Shown: positions 16,045 through 25,238, numbered from the stretch's first letter. The stretch is DNA of 64,000 nt from Streptomyces sp. ALI-76-A (GCF_030287445.1 NZ_JASVWB010000002.1:1488001-1552000); one strand, 5' to 3'. Made by a program: numbers and translations. The notes: generated from the sequence alone by a model not told the origin.

Positions 16045-16962
16045 GTGCTCGCGACGGTGGCCGTGCTCGCCGTCCCGCGGCCGGCCGGGGCCGCCGAGAC
16101 CTCCCCCATCGGTTTCGGCGCCGGCACGACCGGTGGCGGCGGCGCTTCGGCGGTCACCGTCTCGACACTGAGCGCCTTCAGGACGGCGGTCACCGGCAAC
16201 TCGGCCAAGGTCGTCAGGGTCAACGGCCTGATCTCGCTGAGCGGTCAGGTCGACGTCGGCTCCAACACCACGGTCCTGGGCGTCGGTTCGTCGTCCGGGT
16301 TCACCGGGGGCGGACTGCGGCTGAAGAACGTCAGCAACGTCGTCATCCGCAACCTGAACATCAGCAAGCCGCTCGCGCCCTCCGACGGCGTCACGGTCGA
16401 GACGTCGACGAAGGTGTGGATCGACCACAACTCCTTCTCGGCCGACCGGGACCACGACAAGGACCACTACGACGGCCTGCTGGACATCAACCACGGATCC
16501 GACAACGTCACGGTGTCCTGGAACACCTTCAAGGACCATTTCAAGGGCTCGCTCGTCGGTCACAGCGACAACAACGCGGGCGAGGACACCGGGCACCTGA
16601 AGGTGACGTACCACCACAACCACTTCAGCAACGTCTTCTCGCGCATCCCCAGCCTGCGCTTCGGCACCGGGCACTTCTACGACAACTACGTCGTCGGCGC
16701 CGACACGGCCGTGCACTCCCGCATGGGCGCGCAGATGCTGGTCGAGAACAATGTCTTCCGCTCGACGAAGATCGCGGTCACCACGAACCGCAGCAGTGAC
16801 GTCGACGGATTCGCCAACCTGCGCGGCAACGACCTGGGTGGAGCCGCCACCGAGGTCTCGCGGGTCGGCACGTTCACCACCGCTCCCTACGGCTACACCG
16901 CCGAGCCCGCCTCGTCCGTCGTCACCTCGGTGACCAGCGGCGCGGGCGCCGGGAAAATCTGA
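16045..16962 (+). CDS. pectate lyase, polysaccharide lyase family 1
   Basis: The mature enzyme (about 290 residues) is a PL1 right-handed beta-helix: NVVIRNLNIS, VWIDHNSFSADRDHDKDHYD and GLLDINHGSDNVTVSWNTF carry the calcium-binding acidic residues, and SRIPSLRFGTGHFYDNYVV holds the catalytic Arg region. It cleaves de-esterified pectin by beta-elimination outside the cell. The intact frame starts only at GTG 16045, giving a signal peptide lacking its basic N-terminus. An ATG at 15984 reads MRTLPPRRQARRSALA in another frame; removing the single T near 16032 would join the two into a normal signal peptide. So either a one-base insertion damages export or the base call is wrong. PL3 gene follows 31 bp downstream. 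Confidence 0.85.
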   Translation: MLATVAVLAVPRPAGAAETSPIGFGAGTTGGGGASAVTVSTLSAFRTAVTGNSAKVVRVNGLISLSGQVDVGSNTTVLGVGSSSGFTGGGLRLKNVSNVVIRNLNISKPLAPSDGVTVETSTKVWIDHNSFSADRDHDKDHYDGLLDINHGSDNVTVSWNTFKDHFKGSLVGHSDNNAGEDTGHLKVTYHHNHFSNVFSRIPSLRFGTGHFYDNYVVGADTAVHSRMGAQMLVENNVFRSTKIAVTTNRSSDVDGFANLRGNDLGGAATEVSRVGTFTTAPYGYTAEPASSVVTSVTSGAGAGKI

Positions 16963-16993
16963 TCAACTCCCCCCGCACAGAAGGAATCGGGAC

Positions 16994-17776
16994 ATGACTT
17001 CTGCAGCACAACCGCGCGTCCGCGGACGCGCACTGACCGGCTCACTGACCGCACTCGGCCTCTCGGGTGTCATGATCATGACATTCAACGCGCCCACGGC
17101 GAGCGCGGCGACCTGGCCGACGCCCTCCAGCAGCCAGGGCGTCAGCTCGACCATCTCGGTGTCGGGCGTCCGGGACGGCGGCATGGTGCGGTACTACGGC
17201 AGCGGCAACCTGGCCGGCGACGGCCAGGAGGAGGGCCAGGACCCGATCTTCAGGCTCGCGGCCGGCGCCACGCTGAAGAACGTCATCATCGGCGCGCCCG
17301 GCGCCGACGGCATCCACTGCGAGGGCAACTGCACCCTGCAGAACGTCTGGTGGGAGGACGTCGGCGAGGACGCCGCGACCTTCCGTGGCGGCTCCACCTA
17401 CACCGTCACCGGCGGCGGCGCCAAGAAGGCCGCCGACAAGGTGTTCCAGCACAACGGGCCCGGCACCGTGAACATCTCCAACTTCGCCGTCAGCGAGTTC
17501 AAGACGTTGTACCGCTCCTGCGGCGACTGCTCCACGCAGTACACCCGCAAGGTCAACCTCAGCAACATCGAGGTGACCGGAACGGGCTCCACCGCACGGC
17601 TCGTCGGCATCAACGTCAACCGCAACGACGTGGCCACGCTGCGGGGCATCACGATCCTCAACGACGCCGGCCGCAAGGTCGTGCCCTGCCAGAAGTACAA
17701 CAACACCACCGCCGTCGGGACGGGCCCCGACAGCAAGAACTGCCTGTACAGCACCTCGGACATCACCTACAGGTAG
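16994..17776 (+). CDS. pectate lyase, polysaccharide lyase family 3
   Basis: A 260-residue secreted protein. A basic start (RVRGRALTG) and hydrophobic stretch ending ASAATWPTP form a signal peptide. The body matches PL3: DGGMVRYYGSGNL, NVIIGAPGADGIHCEGNCTL with conserved acid and Cys residues, NVWWEDVGEDAATFRG, and FKTLYRSCGDCSTQYTRK near the C-terminus, including the calcium-binding acidic cluster and conserved basic residues. It degrades polygalacturonate. ATG at 16994 with AGAAGGAATC upstream; probably co-transcribed with the PL1 gene 31 bp before it, and closed by a strong terminator. Confidence 0.92.
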   Translation: MTSAAQPRVRGRALTGSLTALGLSGVMIMTFNAPTASAATWPTPSSSQGVSSTISVSGVRDGGMVRYYGSGNLAGDGQEEGQDPIFRLAAGATLKNVIIGAPGADGIHCEGNCTLQNVWWEDVGEDAATFRGGSTYTVTGGGAKKAADKVFQHNGPGTVNISNFAVSEFKTLYRSCGDCSTQYTRKVNLSNIEVTGTGSTARLVGINVNRNDVATLRGITILNDAGRKVVPCQKYNNTTAVGTGPDSKNCLYSTSDITYR

Positions 17777-17798
17777 TCCCGCCCGCGCCCTGACCACC

Positions 17799-17837
17799 CG
17801 GCCGTACGAAGCGTCCCCACGGCGCTTCGTACGGCCG
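17799..17837 (+). terminator. strong hairpin terminator after the pectate lyase pair
   Basis: CGGCCGTACGAAGCG (17799-17813) pairs perfectly with CGCTTCGTACGGCCG (17823-17837), a 15-bp stem with a nine-base loop, 23 bp after the PL3 stop. Confidence 0.9.
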
Positions 17838-18365
17838 CCGTGCCGGGGCGCAGAGGGGGTCGCCCTGTCCGGGGTGTGGAGGGGCCGCCCTGTCCGGGGC
17901 GTGGAGGAGGGGGCGGCCTTGTCCGGGGTGTGGAGCGCGTCGGCGTGTCGGGGTGGGGGCTGCACAGGGCCACCGGCCAGGCTCACCGGCTGACCGGGGC
18001 GTCCTCCGCCCGCACTGATCCCGCCCGACGCGCGGCTCGGCCCGCCTCCGCCCGACGGCCCGGGGCGCCAGACCGGCCAGGCTCACCGGCTACCGGCTCG
18101 GCTCACCGGCCGCCCGGCCCGCCAGGCTGCCCGCCCCACCGGTGTCAGGTCCGTGACCGCGGCCCTCCGACGAGGTCCGGTGGGCTACCTCCCCGCCCGC
18201 GCGTGTTCGCTTGCCGGTGCCATGCGCACGTCCCTACGCGCCCCCGCCCCCGGGCGGCGCCGAGGTCCCGGGGCTGCCGCCGGGACGTGCGGTGGCCGGT
18301 GTGGCCGCACTGCGGCGGGGCTCGGTCGTGTTCAGCGGAGAGGCGGCGGTGGGGTCTCCCTGTCC
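17838..18365. other. 528-bp spacer with degenerate G-rich repeats
   Basis: No gene is supported. From about 17860 to 17940, a CTGTCCGGGGTGTGGAG word recurs three times with changes (near 17862, 17891 and 17920), and further on a GACCGGCCAGGCTCACCGGCT word appears near 17972 and 18070. These look like decayed duplications. Confidence 0.55.
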
Positions 18366-18950
18366 TCAGCCCGTCGTGCGGCCCCACAGCGGGCCGAAGC
18401 GGGCCCACTCGGCGTCCCACTGGTCCATGCGGCCGCGCTCCAGGCGGCCGCGCAGGACCCGGCCGCCGACGAAGGGCAGCGCCCCGGCGCCGACACCGAT
18501 CAGGCCACCGGTCAGGGCGGCCCGCAGACGGGCCTGGGCGGCGGTGGCGGGCTTCGTCACCAGTGCGCCCTCCGGATCCGTCCAGATGGTGACCGGAGTG
18601 CCGGGAGGGCTGCCGGGGTCGACCCGGGCCTGGCCGGTGTGCGTGGAGCCGTCCGGCACGGTCCAGCGGACCTCGGCCCACACTCGCTCGCCGCTGGACG
18701 TACGGGAGTGCGCGACCGCCGTTCCCGGCGCCCGCTCGGTGAGGTGAGCCGCGACGGGACGCCACTCGACGCGCTCCCGGGCCAGCCCGTGCTCGACGGT
18801 CCGGGCCGCCCCCAGACCGGCGAGTACGCCGGCCAGCACGGTGAGCGCCCAGGCACCGAGCACGACCCAGGCCTCCACCCTGTCGGCGCGGCGCTTGAGC
18901 GGATTGCGCCGCCAGCGCCACAGCCACACCTTCGGACCACGGAACGCCAT
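18366..18950 (-). CDS. Rv1733c-like two-helix membrane protein
   Basis: A 194-residue protein with two transmembrane helices, about residues 30-52 (VVLGAWALTVLAGVLAGLGA) and 150-170 (LRAALTGGLIGVGAGALPFV), flanking an extracytoplasmic beta domain with WTVPDGSTHTGQARVDPGSP and PVTIWTDPEGALV. This layout is the actinobacterial Rv1733c family, of unknown function and often linked to dormancy or stress regulons. The ATG at 18948-18950 is preferred because GAGGAGG ends nine bases upstream; an ATG three codons earlier directly abuts that ribosome site. Confidence 0.8.
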   Translation of the reverse strand: MAFRGPKVWLWRWRRNPLKRRADRVEAWVVLGAWALTVLAGVLAGLGAARTVEHGLARERVEWRPVAAHLTERAPGTAVAHSRTSSGERVWAEVRWTVPDGSTHTGQARVDPGSPPGTPVTIWTDPEGALVTKPATAAQARLRAALTGGLIGVGAGALPFVGGRVLRGRLERGRMDQWDAEWARFGPLWGRTTG

Positions 18951-19220
18951 CGAAGGCATCCTCCTCACGAGCACACGGACCTGCCGGACCGCCTTCCCAT
19001 ACGGGAGCCGCGTCCCGGATGCTCACGGCGGGTTTCCCGGCTCGGCGGACGCCGGCTCCCGGCACTCGCGCCGCATCGTGCCCGGATCGGCCCGCCACTT
19101 CCTCCGATCGACCGCCATCGCCGTTCTGACCTGCGGCGATACCGTCTGCGGGGGTGACTGTCAGTGGTGGGGTGCAGACTGGCGGGTGTCTGGGACAAAG
19201 ACGTCGCGGAGGTGACCGGC

Positions 19221-20306
19221 ATGACCGAAGTACTGCTCGCCGTGGGCACACGCAAAGGCCTGTTCATCGGGCGCAGGAGGGGCGCGGCCTGGGAGTTCGA
19301 CGAAAGCCCCTACTTCAACGCGCAGGCGGTGTACTCGGTCGCCATCGACACCCGCGGGGACCGTCCGCGGCTGCTGGTCGGCGGCGACAGCGCGCACTGG
19401 GGCCCCTCCGTGTTCCACTCGGACGACCTGGGCCGGACCTGGACCGAACCGGCGCAGCCGGCCGTCAAGTTCCCGCCGGACACGGAGGCCTCGCTGGAGC
19501 GGGTCTGGCAGCTCCACCCGGCGGCCGCGGAGCCGGACGTGGTGTACGCGGGCACTGAACCGGCCGCGCTGTACCGCTCCGAGGACCGCGGCGAGAGCTT
19601 CCAGCTGGTCCGCCCCCTGTGGGAGCACCCCACCCGCTCCCGATGGGTGCCGGGCGGCGGCGGCGAGGGCCTGCACACCGTGCTCACCGACAAGCGGGAT
19701 CCGCACGCGGTGACGGTGGCCGTGTCGACGGCCGGCGTGTTCCGTACGCAGGACGGCGGAGCGAGCTGGGAGCCGTCCAACTCCGGTGTCTCCGCGGTCT
19801 TCCTGCCGGATCCGGACCCCGAGTTCGGCCAGTGCGTGCACAAGGTCGCGCGGGACGCGGCGAACCCGGACCGGCTGTATCTGCAGAACCACTGGGGTGT
19901 GTACCGCAGCGACGACACGGGTGCGCACTGGACGGACATCGGTGAGGGCCTGCCCTCCACGTTCGGCTTCGCCGTCGCGACGCACCCCCGCCGCGGCGAC
20001 ACGGCGTACGTGTTCCCGATCAACGCCGACGCGGACAGAGTGCCCGCCGACCGGCGGTGCCGGGTCTTCCGGACGGCGGACGCGGGCAAGAGCTGGCAGC
20101 CGCTGTCCGCGGGCCTGCCCCAGGAGGACCACTACGGCACGGTGCTGCGGGACGCGCTGTGCACCGACGACGCCGACCCGGCCGGCGTGTACTTCGGCAA
20201 CCGCAACGGCGAGGTGTTCGCGTCGGCCGACGACGGCGACAGCTGGCGGCAGTTGGCCTCGCACCTGCCGGACGTGCTGTGTGTGCGGGCCGCGGTGGTC
20301 GGATGA
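19221..20306 (+). CDS. BNR/Asp-box repeat beta-propeller protein
   Basis: A 361-residue soluble protein with about six Asp-box motifs (S/T-x-D-x-G-x-S/T-W): FHSDDLGRTW, YRSEDRGESF, FRTQDGGASW, YRSDDTGAHW, FRTADAGKSW and FASADDGDSW, spaced as in a six-bladed sialidase-like propeller. It has no signal peptide and lacks a clear sialidase Arg triad, so the exo-alpha-sialidase label common for this family is not justified. Starts with MTEVLLAVGTRKGLF from ATG 19221, with GGAGGTGA upstream. The family is conserved in actinomycetes; role unknown. Confidence 0.85.
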   Translation: MTEVLLAVGTRKGLFIGRRRGAAWEFDESPYFNAQAVYSVAIDTRGDRPRLLVGGDSAHWGPSVFHSDDLGRTWTEPAQPAVKFPPDTEASLERVWQLHPAAAEPDVVYAGTEPAALYRSEDRGESFQLVRPLWEHPTRSRWVPGGGGEGLHTVLTDKRDPHAVTVAVSTAGVFRTQDGGASWEPSNSGVSAVFLPDPDPEFGQCVHKVARDAANPDRLYLQNHWGVYRSDDTGAHWTDIGEGLPSTFGFAVATHPRRGDTAYVFPINADADRVPADRRCRVFRTADAGKSWQPLSAGLPQEDHYGTVLRDALCTDDADPAGVYFGNRNGEVFASADDGDSWRQLASHLPDVLCVRAAVVG

Positions 20307-20389
20307 GCCGGAGGGGGTCACGGACCAGCGGGGAGGACAGCCTTGGCCACGGTTGATCTCCGGTGCCCGTACGGCAGTGGGGGACGCCT

Positions 20390-20605
20390 GTGGCTCCACG
20401 ACCGTTGCGTGAGATCGTCGAACCGGGCTGAGCCAAGGCATTCGAACCCGTCGCCGGCCCGATCGCCCGGACGCGCGACTTCCTGCGCGCGGAGATCGCC
20501 TCCGGACGCACCTGCCTCCCGGCCGGACCGAACGTCCTGCGGGCCTTCCAGCAGCCCTTCGACGAGGTGCGGGTCCTGATCGTCGGTCAGGACCCCGACA
20601 GCACG
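20390..20605 (+). pseudogene. uracil-DNA glycosylase pseudogene, N-terminal fragment
   Basis: From GTG 20390 the frame gives VAPRPLREIVEPG, a TGA at 20429-20431, then [47 protein letters not shown], and then homology ends. It lines up residue for residue with positions 1-69 of the intact ung gene at 22069-22746; the TGA replaces Trp14 of that protein. This is half of a second, dead glycosylase gene; its C-terminal part is at 22944-23136 on the same strand. Confidence 0.9.
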
Positions 20606-20993
20606 GAGCGTCACCAGGAGGACGGAGGTGAGGTGCGGGTGACCACGGCAGGAAACACGCCCGTGGCTACGACCTGCTGGTGACGCGATCGACTGCGCGG
20701 CCGGTACGTGATCCCGATCGTCCGCGAGGAGGTCGCCAAGCGCGACGCCGAGCGGGCGGCACGCGGCACACGGGGCCTCGCGGCGCCGGCTCGCCCTGCT
20801 CCTTGCGGGCCCTGACCGCGCCGACCGCGCGGTGGGCCTTCTCCCAGGCCAACTGCCCGTTCTCGATCACCTGCCGCGGCAGCGAGATCGTGCCCCGCAG
20901 TTCCCCAGCAAGGTCGCGGATGCCGGCCGACGCCGCTGGAGGAAGAACCTGCTCCCACTCGGCAACGAGACTCTGCCGTTGCGACGGACGTGC
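20606..20993. other. scrambled sequence between ung fragment and IS481
   Basis: No intact frame is present. Pieces with coding-like composition can be read, for example RYVIPIVREEVAKRDAERAA on the plus strand near 20700 and IRDLAGELRGTISLPRQVIE plus NGQLAWEKAHRAVGAVRARK on the minus strand near 20900-20810. The fragments belong to no family I recognise. The stretch probably came in with the rearrangement that split the glycosylase gene. Confidence 0.4.
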
Positions 20994-20994
20994 C

Positions 20995-21948
20995 CTAGGT
21001 GTACTGACCCGTGAGGTTGGGGACGCGGCTGGCGGGTGGTTGGCCTTTCAGCGCGGTGTGTCCGCGGTGGTGATTGTAGGTGTGCAGCCAGCCGGGGTAT
21101 GCGTCGCGTCGTTCAGTCTCTGTGCGGTAGGGGCGGGCGTAGGCCCACTCGTCCAGCAGGGTGCGGTTGAAGCGCTCGACCTTGCCGTTCGTCTGCGGCC
21201 GGTAGGGGCGGGTTCGCTTGTGGGTGATCCCGGCTGTGGCAAGGGCTTCGCGCCAGTCGCGTGAGCGGTAGCAGGAGCCGTTGTCGGTCAGCACCCGCTG
21301 GACGGTGATCCCGGCCTGGGCGAAGAACGTCTGGGCCCGGCCCCAGAAGGCGGTTGCGGTTTCCTTCTTCTCGTCTGCGTGGATCTCGCTGTAGGCGAGG
21401 CGGGAGTGATCGTCGACGGCGTTGTGCAGGTAGCTGTAACCGACGCCGGAGCGGGTCTTGCGGCCGGCCTGGCGGCCCAGGGTCTTGTGGCCGCCGCCGT
21501 CGGGGATGTTGCCGAGCTTCTTGATGTCCACGTGCACCAACTCGCCCGGCGCTGACCGTTCGTAGCGGCGGATCACCCGCCCGGTAGCGCGGTCGAGATG
21601 AGCGAGACGGGCCAGCTTGTAGCGGGCCAGGACCCGGTGCACCGTGGACGGGTTCAACCGCAGCAGATAGGCGATGCGGGCCGGTCCCCAGCGGCGCAGA
21701 ACGCGGACCTTGATGATCCGCCGCTCGATGCGGGTCGGCATCCGGCGCGGGCTGGTGCGCGGGCGGCTGGAGCGGTCGCTCATGCCTGCCTCACCGGATC
21801 GACGGTAGCGGTCGGCCCACCGCTGGGCGGTGGTCGGCGAGACCTGGAAGCGTTCGGCGGCCCTGCGCAGGGTCCAGCCGTCCTCGACCACGCAGCGGGC
21901 CAGACGCAGACGGCCGGTCTCGGTCAGGGGTGCATTACGGTGGGGCAC
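20995..21948 (-). CDS. IS481 family transposase
   Basis: A 317-residue DDE transposase. The N-terminal helix-turn-helix region has [20 protein letters not shown] and RRYGP-type [20 protein letters not shown]. The catalytic rve core is complete: first Asp in VHVDIKKLG, second in [11 protein letters not shown], and Glu in [12 protein letters not shown]. Start is taken as the GTG at 21946-21948 ([12 protein letters not shown]), preceded by AAAGG; a longer reading from further upstream is possible. Its stop codon lies outside the element, in the target duplication. Looks functional. Confidence 0.92.
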   Translation of the reverse strand: MPHRNAPLTETGRLRLARCVVEDGWTLRRAAERFQVSPTTAQRWADRYRRSGEAGMSDRSSRPRTSPRRMPTRIERRIIKVRVLRRWGPARIAYLLRLNPSTVHRVLARYKLARLAHLDRATGRVIRRYERSAPGELVHVDIKKLGNIPDGGGHKTLGRQAGRKTRSGVGYSYLHNAVDDHSRLAYSEIHADEKKETATAFWGRAQTFFAQAGITVQRVLTDNGSCYRSRDWREALATAGITHKRTRPYRPQTNGKVERFNRTLLDEWAYARPYRTETERRDAYPGWLHTYNHHRGHTALKGQPPASRVPNLTGQYT

Positions 21949-22067
21949 GAGGGCCTTTCTGTTGGTGTAGACGTCGCAATCCACACCGAACCGGAAGGCC
22001 CTCACTCATTTCAAGATCCCTCAGCCGAGATCTGGCTCCCTCGTCCACAACCTCCCGGGACAGAACA
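21000..22067 (-). mobile_element. IS481 family insertion sequence, complete
   Basis: A 1068-bp element bounded by TGT...ACA. Its ends are long imperfect inverted repeats: about 32 of the first 38 bases inward from 21000 match the complement inward from 22067, including CTG.CCCG.GAGGTTG.GGAC. It is flanked by identical CCTAGG hexamers at 20994-20999 and 22068-22073, the 6-bp NCTAGN target duplication typical of IS481. Both the transposase and the neighbouring ung gene take their TAG stop from these duplicated hexamers. Confidence 0.93.
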
Positions 22068-22068
22068 C

Positions 22069-22746
22069 CTAGGGCAGGCGCCAGTCGACCGGCTGGGCAC
22101 CCTGTTCGACCAGCAGGTCGTTGGCCCGGCTGAACGGACGGGAGCCGAAGAACCCGCGGTCCGCCGACATCGGCGACGGATGGGCGGACTCGATCGCGGG
22201 AAGCTCCCCGAGCAGCGGACGCAGATTGCGGGCGTCGCGGCCCCACAGGATCGACACGAGTGGCTTGCCGCGGGCCGCCAGCGCGCGGATCGCCTGCTCG
22301 GTGACCTCCTCCCAGCCCTTCCCCCGGTGCGCCCCCGGACTGCGCGGCGCCGTCGTCAGCGCCCTGTTGAGCAGCAGCACACCCTGCTCGGTCCACGGCG
22401 TCAGATCCCCGTTGGAGGGCCTGGGCAGCCCCAGGTCGGAGTGCATCTCCCGGAAGATGTTCTCCAGACTGCCCGGCAACGAACGCACCTCAGGCGCCAC
22501 CGCGAAACTCAGCCCGATCGCCATCCCCGGCGTCGGGTAGGGATCCTGGCCGACGATCAGGACGCGAACGTCGTCGAAGGGCTGCTGGAAGGCCCGCAGG
22601 ACATTCGCCCCAGCCGGAAGGTACGTCCGGCCGGCCGCTATCTCCGCCCGCAGGAAGTCCCCCATCGCGGCGATACGTTCGGCCGCAGGTTCCAGGGCCT
22701 TCGCCCAGCCCGCTTCAACAAGTTCATACAAGGGTCGTGGTGCCAC
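22069..22746 (-). CDS. ung: uracil-DNA glycosylase, family 1
   Basis: A 225-residue base-excision repair enzyme that removes uracil from DNA. The catalytic water-activating loop [18 protein letters not shown] begins near residue 66, [11 protein letters not shown] at 122, and the minor-groove loop [20 protein letters not shown] at 189-208. The actinobacterial QDPYP variant replaces the usual QDPYH. GTG start at 22744-22746. The IS481 target duplication forms its stop codon, so the insertion landed exactly at the 3' end without changing the protein much. It lies between two halves of a dead paralogue and in opposite orientation to them. Confidence 0.95.
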   Translation of the reverse strand: MAPRPLYELVEAGWAKALEPAAERIAAMGDFLRAEIAAGRTYLPAGANVLRAFQQPFDDVRVLIVGQDPYPTPGMAIGLSFAVAPEVRSLPGSLENIFREMHSDLGLPRPSNGDLTPWTEQGVLLLNRALTTAPRSPGAHRGKGWEEVTEQAIRALAARGKPLVSILWGRDARNLRPLLGELPAIESAHPSPMSADRGFFGSRPFSRANDLLVEQGAQPVDWRLP

Positions 22747-22943
22747 AGCGCGTCACCCTACTGGCACACAACCGCCCCCGCACAAACACAGAAGTCCCCC
22801 ACACCCGGACGCCGCCCACAGCGCTACTCTTCCTCCTCATCGAGGCCATCGAGCCGGTCCAGCGGATCGCGCAGCCCCGGGAAGGAGAGGAGCCTGTTGC
22901 ATCCCATGAGCAAGCCACACCGCCATGGTCATCACGCCGCGCC

Positions 22944-23136
22944 GGCCTCTCGTCGCCTGTGGGGCCGCGACGCCCGCAGCCTCCGTCCGCTCCTCGGCAA
23001 GCTGCCGTCGGTGAAGTCCTCGTGCCCCTCCCCGATGCCGGCCGGCCGCGGCTTCTTCGGCTCGCGTCCCTTCCGCCGGGCCGACGACCTGCTGATCGGG
23101 CAGGGCGGACAGCCGGTGGACCGGCGCCTGTCGTGA
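22944..23136 (+). pseudogene. uracil-DNA glycosylase pseudogene, C-terminal fragment
   Basis: The plus strand reads [40 protein letters not shown] and [17 protein letters not shown] before a TGA at 23134-23136. It matches residues 168-225 of the intact ung protein; a few upstream residues (RRPLVA) match in a shifted frame. With 20390-20605 it makes the two ends of one lost gene missing about 90 central codons. Its stop overlaps the GTG of the kinase gene (GTGA), so the lost gene was once translationally coupled to it. Confidence 0.88.
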
Positions 23137-24143
23137 CCGGTGCGGGGGACGGCTTCCTCGCCGTCGACTCCGGCGGCTCCGGCCTCCGCGTCGTCGTCGG
23201 CGCCGTCCAGGGCGCCGGGCGGGCCGGCCGGGAGTCCCGGGAACCGGTGCGCACGGGGGCAGGCGGCATCGACCCGGTGCACTTCATGGAACAACTGGTG
23301 CCCCTGGTCCGCGCGGCGCTCCCCGAGTCGGGGGTCGACGGGCTGGACACGGCGGTGGTCGGTGCCGCCGGCCTCGCCACCCTGGGCGAGGCGCTGCGGG
23401 CGGAGCTCCCCGGCGCCCTGGCGCGGGAGTTCGGGGTCCGTACGGTCGCACTCGTCGCCGACGCGGTCACCGCCTACGTCGGAGCCCTGGGCGCGCGGCC
23501 CGGGGCGGTCGTCGCGGCCGGTACCGGTCTGATCGCGATCGGCACGGACCTGACGCACTGGCACCGGGCGGACGGCTGGGGGCATCTCCTCGGCGACTGC
23601 GGGGGCGGCGCCTGGATCGGGCGGGCCGGGCTGGAGGCGGCGCTCCGTGCCCACGACGGGCGGGAGGCCGGCTCGGCACGACTGCTGGTGTGCGCCCAGG
23701 AGGTGTTCGGCCCCGCGCTGGAGGTCCCCGCCAAGGTGTATCCGCGTGCGGACCGTGCCGCCGTCCTCGCGTCCTTCGCCCCCCAGGTGGCCGCCTGCGC
23801 CGCCGACGACCCCGTCGCCGCGGGGATCCTGCGCTCCGCGGCCCGCCACATGGCCGACTCCGCGGCCGCCGTCTGCCCGCCCGACGGCGAGCCCCTGATC
23901 GCCCTCACCGGCGGGCTGTTCAAGCTGGGCGACCCGCTCGTCGTCCCGCTGGAACAGGCGTTGGCGAGGCGGCTGCCGCACGCGCGGCGGGTGGCGGCCG
24001 AGGGGGATCCGTTGCGCGGCTCGGTCCGGATCGCGACGGGTCTGGCCACCGGTTCGCTCACCCTGCCGGGTGACGCGGTGCTGCTCTCCGTAGTGACCGC
24101 GACGGGCGGTGGGGCAGCCGGAAGAACCGCTGATCAGTTCTGA
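23133..24143 (+). CDS. N-acetylglucosamine-kinase-like BadF/BcrA family ATPase
   Basis: A 336-residue protein of the ASKHA (actin-like) fold. Phosphate-1 motif [16 protein letters not shown] is at residues 8-23, [10 protein letters not shown] and [16 protein letters not shown] form the phosphate-2 and sugar region, and [12 protein letters not shown] is the adenosine motif. This matches the BadF/BadG family members usually annotated as N-acetylglucosamine kinase, which phosphorylate amino sugars at C6. GTG at 23133 overlaps the stop of the glycosylase remnant by four bases, so it was the second gene of a coupled pair and has lost its partner; upstream ribosome supply may now be poor. Confidence 0.82.
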   Translation: MTGAGDGFLAVDSGGSGLRVVVGAVQGAGRAGRESREPVRTGAGGIDPVHFMEQLVPLVRAALPESGVDGLDTAVVGAAGLATLGEALRAELPGALAREFGVRTVALVADAVTAYVGALGARPGAVVAAGTGLIAIGTDLTHWHRADGWGHLLGDCGGGAWIGRAGLEAALRAHDGREAGSARLLVCAQEVFGPALEVPAKVYPRADRAAVLASFAPQVAACAADDPVAAGILRSAARHMADSAAAVCPPDGEPLIALTGGLFKLGDPLVVPLEQALARRLPHARRVAAEGDPLRGSVRIATGLATGSLTLPGDAVLLSVVTATGGGAAGRTADQF

Positions 24144-24238
24144 TCCGTACGTAACTCATCAGACAAAACCGGACGGATACCGCTCACCTGCACCCTCCCC
24201 GAACAGGGGAGCCCAGGAAGCCAGTAACATGCGACGCC

Positions 24239-25162
24239 ATGAGCTCCCCCACTGGGCCCGCGTCCGGCCTGCCAGTACGAATGCCGCGACCTCGCCAGCC
24301 CGGGCGGCACCGCCGACCCGAGCCGCTGGCGGCTCCCGAGGGCGCGCCCTCGCTCGTCCTCGCGGTTCCGGGCACCCCGGGTGTCGCCACGCGCGCCCTC
24401 GCCGACGAGGTCGTGAGCATCGCGCGCTCCGAGCTTCCCGGTCTCGACGCCCGGATCGGCTACCTGGACGGGGACGACGCGGAGTTCCCCACCCTGCAGG
24501 CCGTGCTGGCGTACGCAGCGGAGGAGCGCACCGCGCGCTACGAGCAGGCCAAGGCCGCCGGACTGGCCGTCAAGGAGCCCGACGGCCCGGTGGCGGTCGT
24601 CGTGCCGCTGCTGGCCGGGCCGGACGGCGCACTGCTGCGCCGGGTCCGCCAGGCCGTGATGGAGAGCCGGGTGGCGGCCGACCTGACCGACGTGCTGGGG
24701 CCGCACCCGCTGCTCGCCGAGGCGCTGCACGTGCGGCTGTCGGAGGCCGGGCTGGCCCGCGCCGACCGCGCCCGGCTGTTCACCGTGGCGACCGCCGCGG
24801 ACGGCATCATCCTGGCCTCCGTGGGCGGCGAGGAGGCCGTGCAGGCGGCCGGGATCACCGGCATGCTGCTCGCCGCGCGCCTCGCCGTGCCGGTGATGGC
24901 GGCGGCGCTCGACCAGGACGGCTCGATCGCGTCCGTGGCCGAGCAGCTCCGCTCCTCCGGCTCGCAGCACCTGGCACTCGCGCCGTACCTGATAGGGCCG
25001 GAGATCGACTCCGGGCTGATCGAGGAGGCGGCCAGGGAGGCGGGCTGCTCCGCCGCCGAGGCACTCGGCCCGTACCCGGCGATCGGCAAGCTCGCCCTGG
25101 CCAAGTACACGACCGCGCTGGGCATCGCCCCGCCGCAGCCGCAGGGCGCGCCGGTCCGCTGA
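24239..25162 (+). CDS. sirohydrochlorin chelatase (CbiX/SirB type)
   Basis: A 307-residue protein with two CbiX-like half domains: LVLAVPGTPGVATRALADEV at about residue 39, and a second unit with VAVVVPLLAGPDGAL and later DGIILASVGG, ending with APYLIGPEIDSGLIEEAARE. These families insert cobalt or iron into sirohydrochlorin for siroheme or cobalamin. The classical metal-binding His pair is not obvious (the first motif has PGTPG where HGS is usual), so chelatase activity is uncertain. A Pro/Arg-rich N-terminus is extra. ATG at 24239 has little ribosome site. A terminator follows. Confidence 0.75.
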   Translation: MSSPTGPASGLPVRMPRPRQPGRHRRPEPLAAPEGAPSLVLAVPGTPGVATRALADEVVSIARSELPGLDARIGYLDGDDAEFPTLQAVLAYAAEERTARYEQAKAAGLAVKEPDGPVAVVVPLLAGPDGALLRRVRQAVMESRVAADLTDVLGPHPLLAEALHVRLSEAGLARADRARLFTVATAADGIILASVGGEEAVQAAGITGMLLAARLAVPVMAAALDQDGSIASVAEQLRSSGSQHLALAPYLIGPEIDSGLIEEAAREAGCSAAEALGPYPAIGKLALAKYTTALGIAPPQPQGAPVR

Positions 25163-25180
25163 CGCGCACCGCACGTTCGT

Positions 25181-25224
25181 ACGGCGAAAGGGCCCTCTCC
25201 GCACCGGAGCGGGCCCTTCGCCGT
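25181..25224 (+). terminator. hairpin terminator after chelatase
   Basis: ACGGCGAAAGGGCCC (25181-25195) pairs with GGGCCCTTCGCCGT (25211-25224) with one bulged base and a 15-base loop. It lies between convergent genes and may serve both. Confidence 0.85.
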
Positions 25225-25238
25225 GCGGGCGGGGCGGT

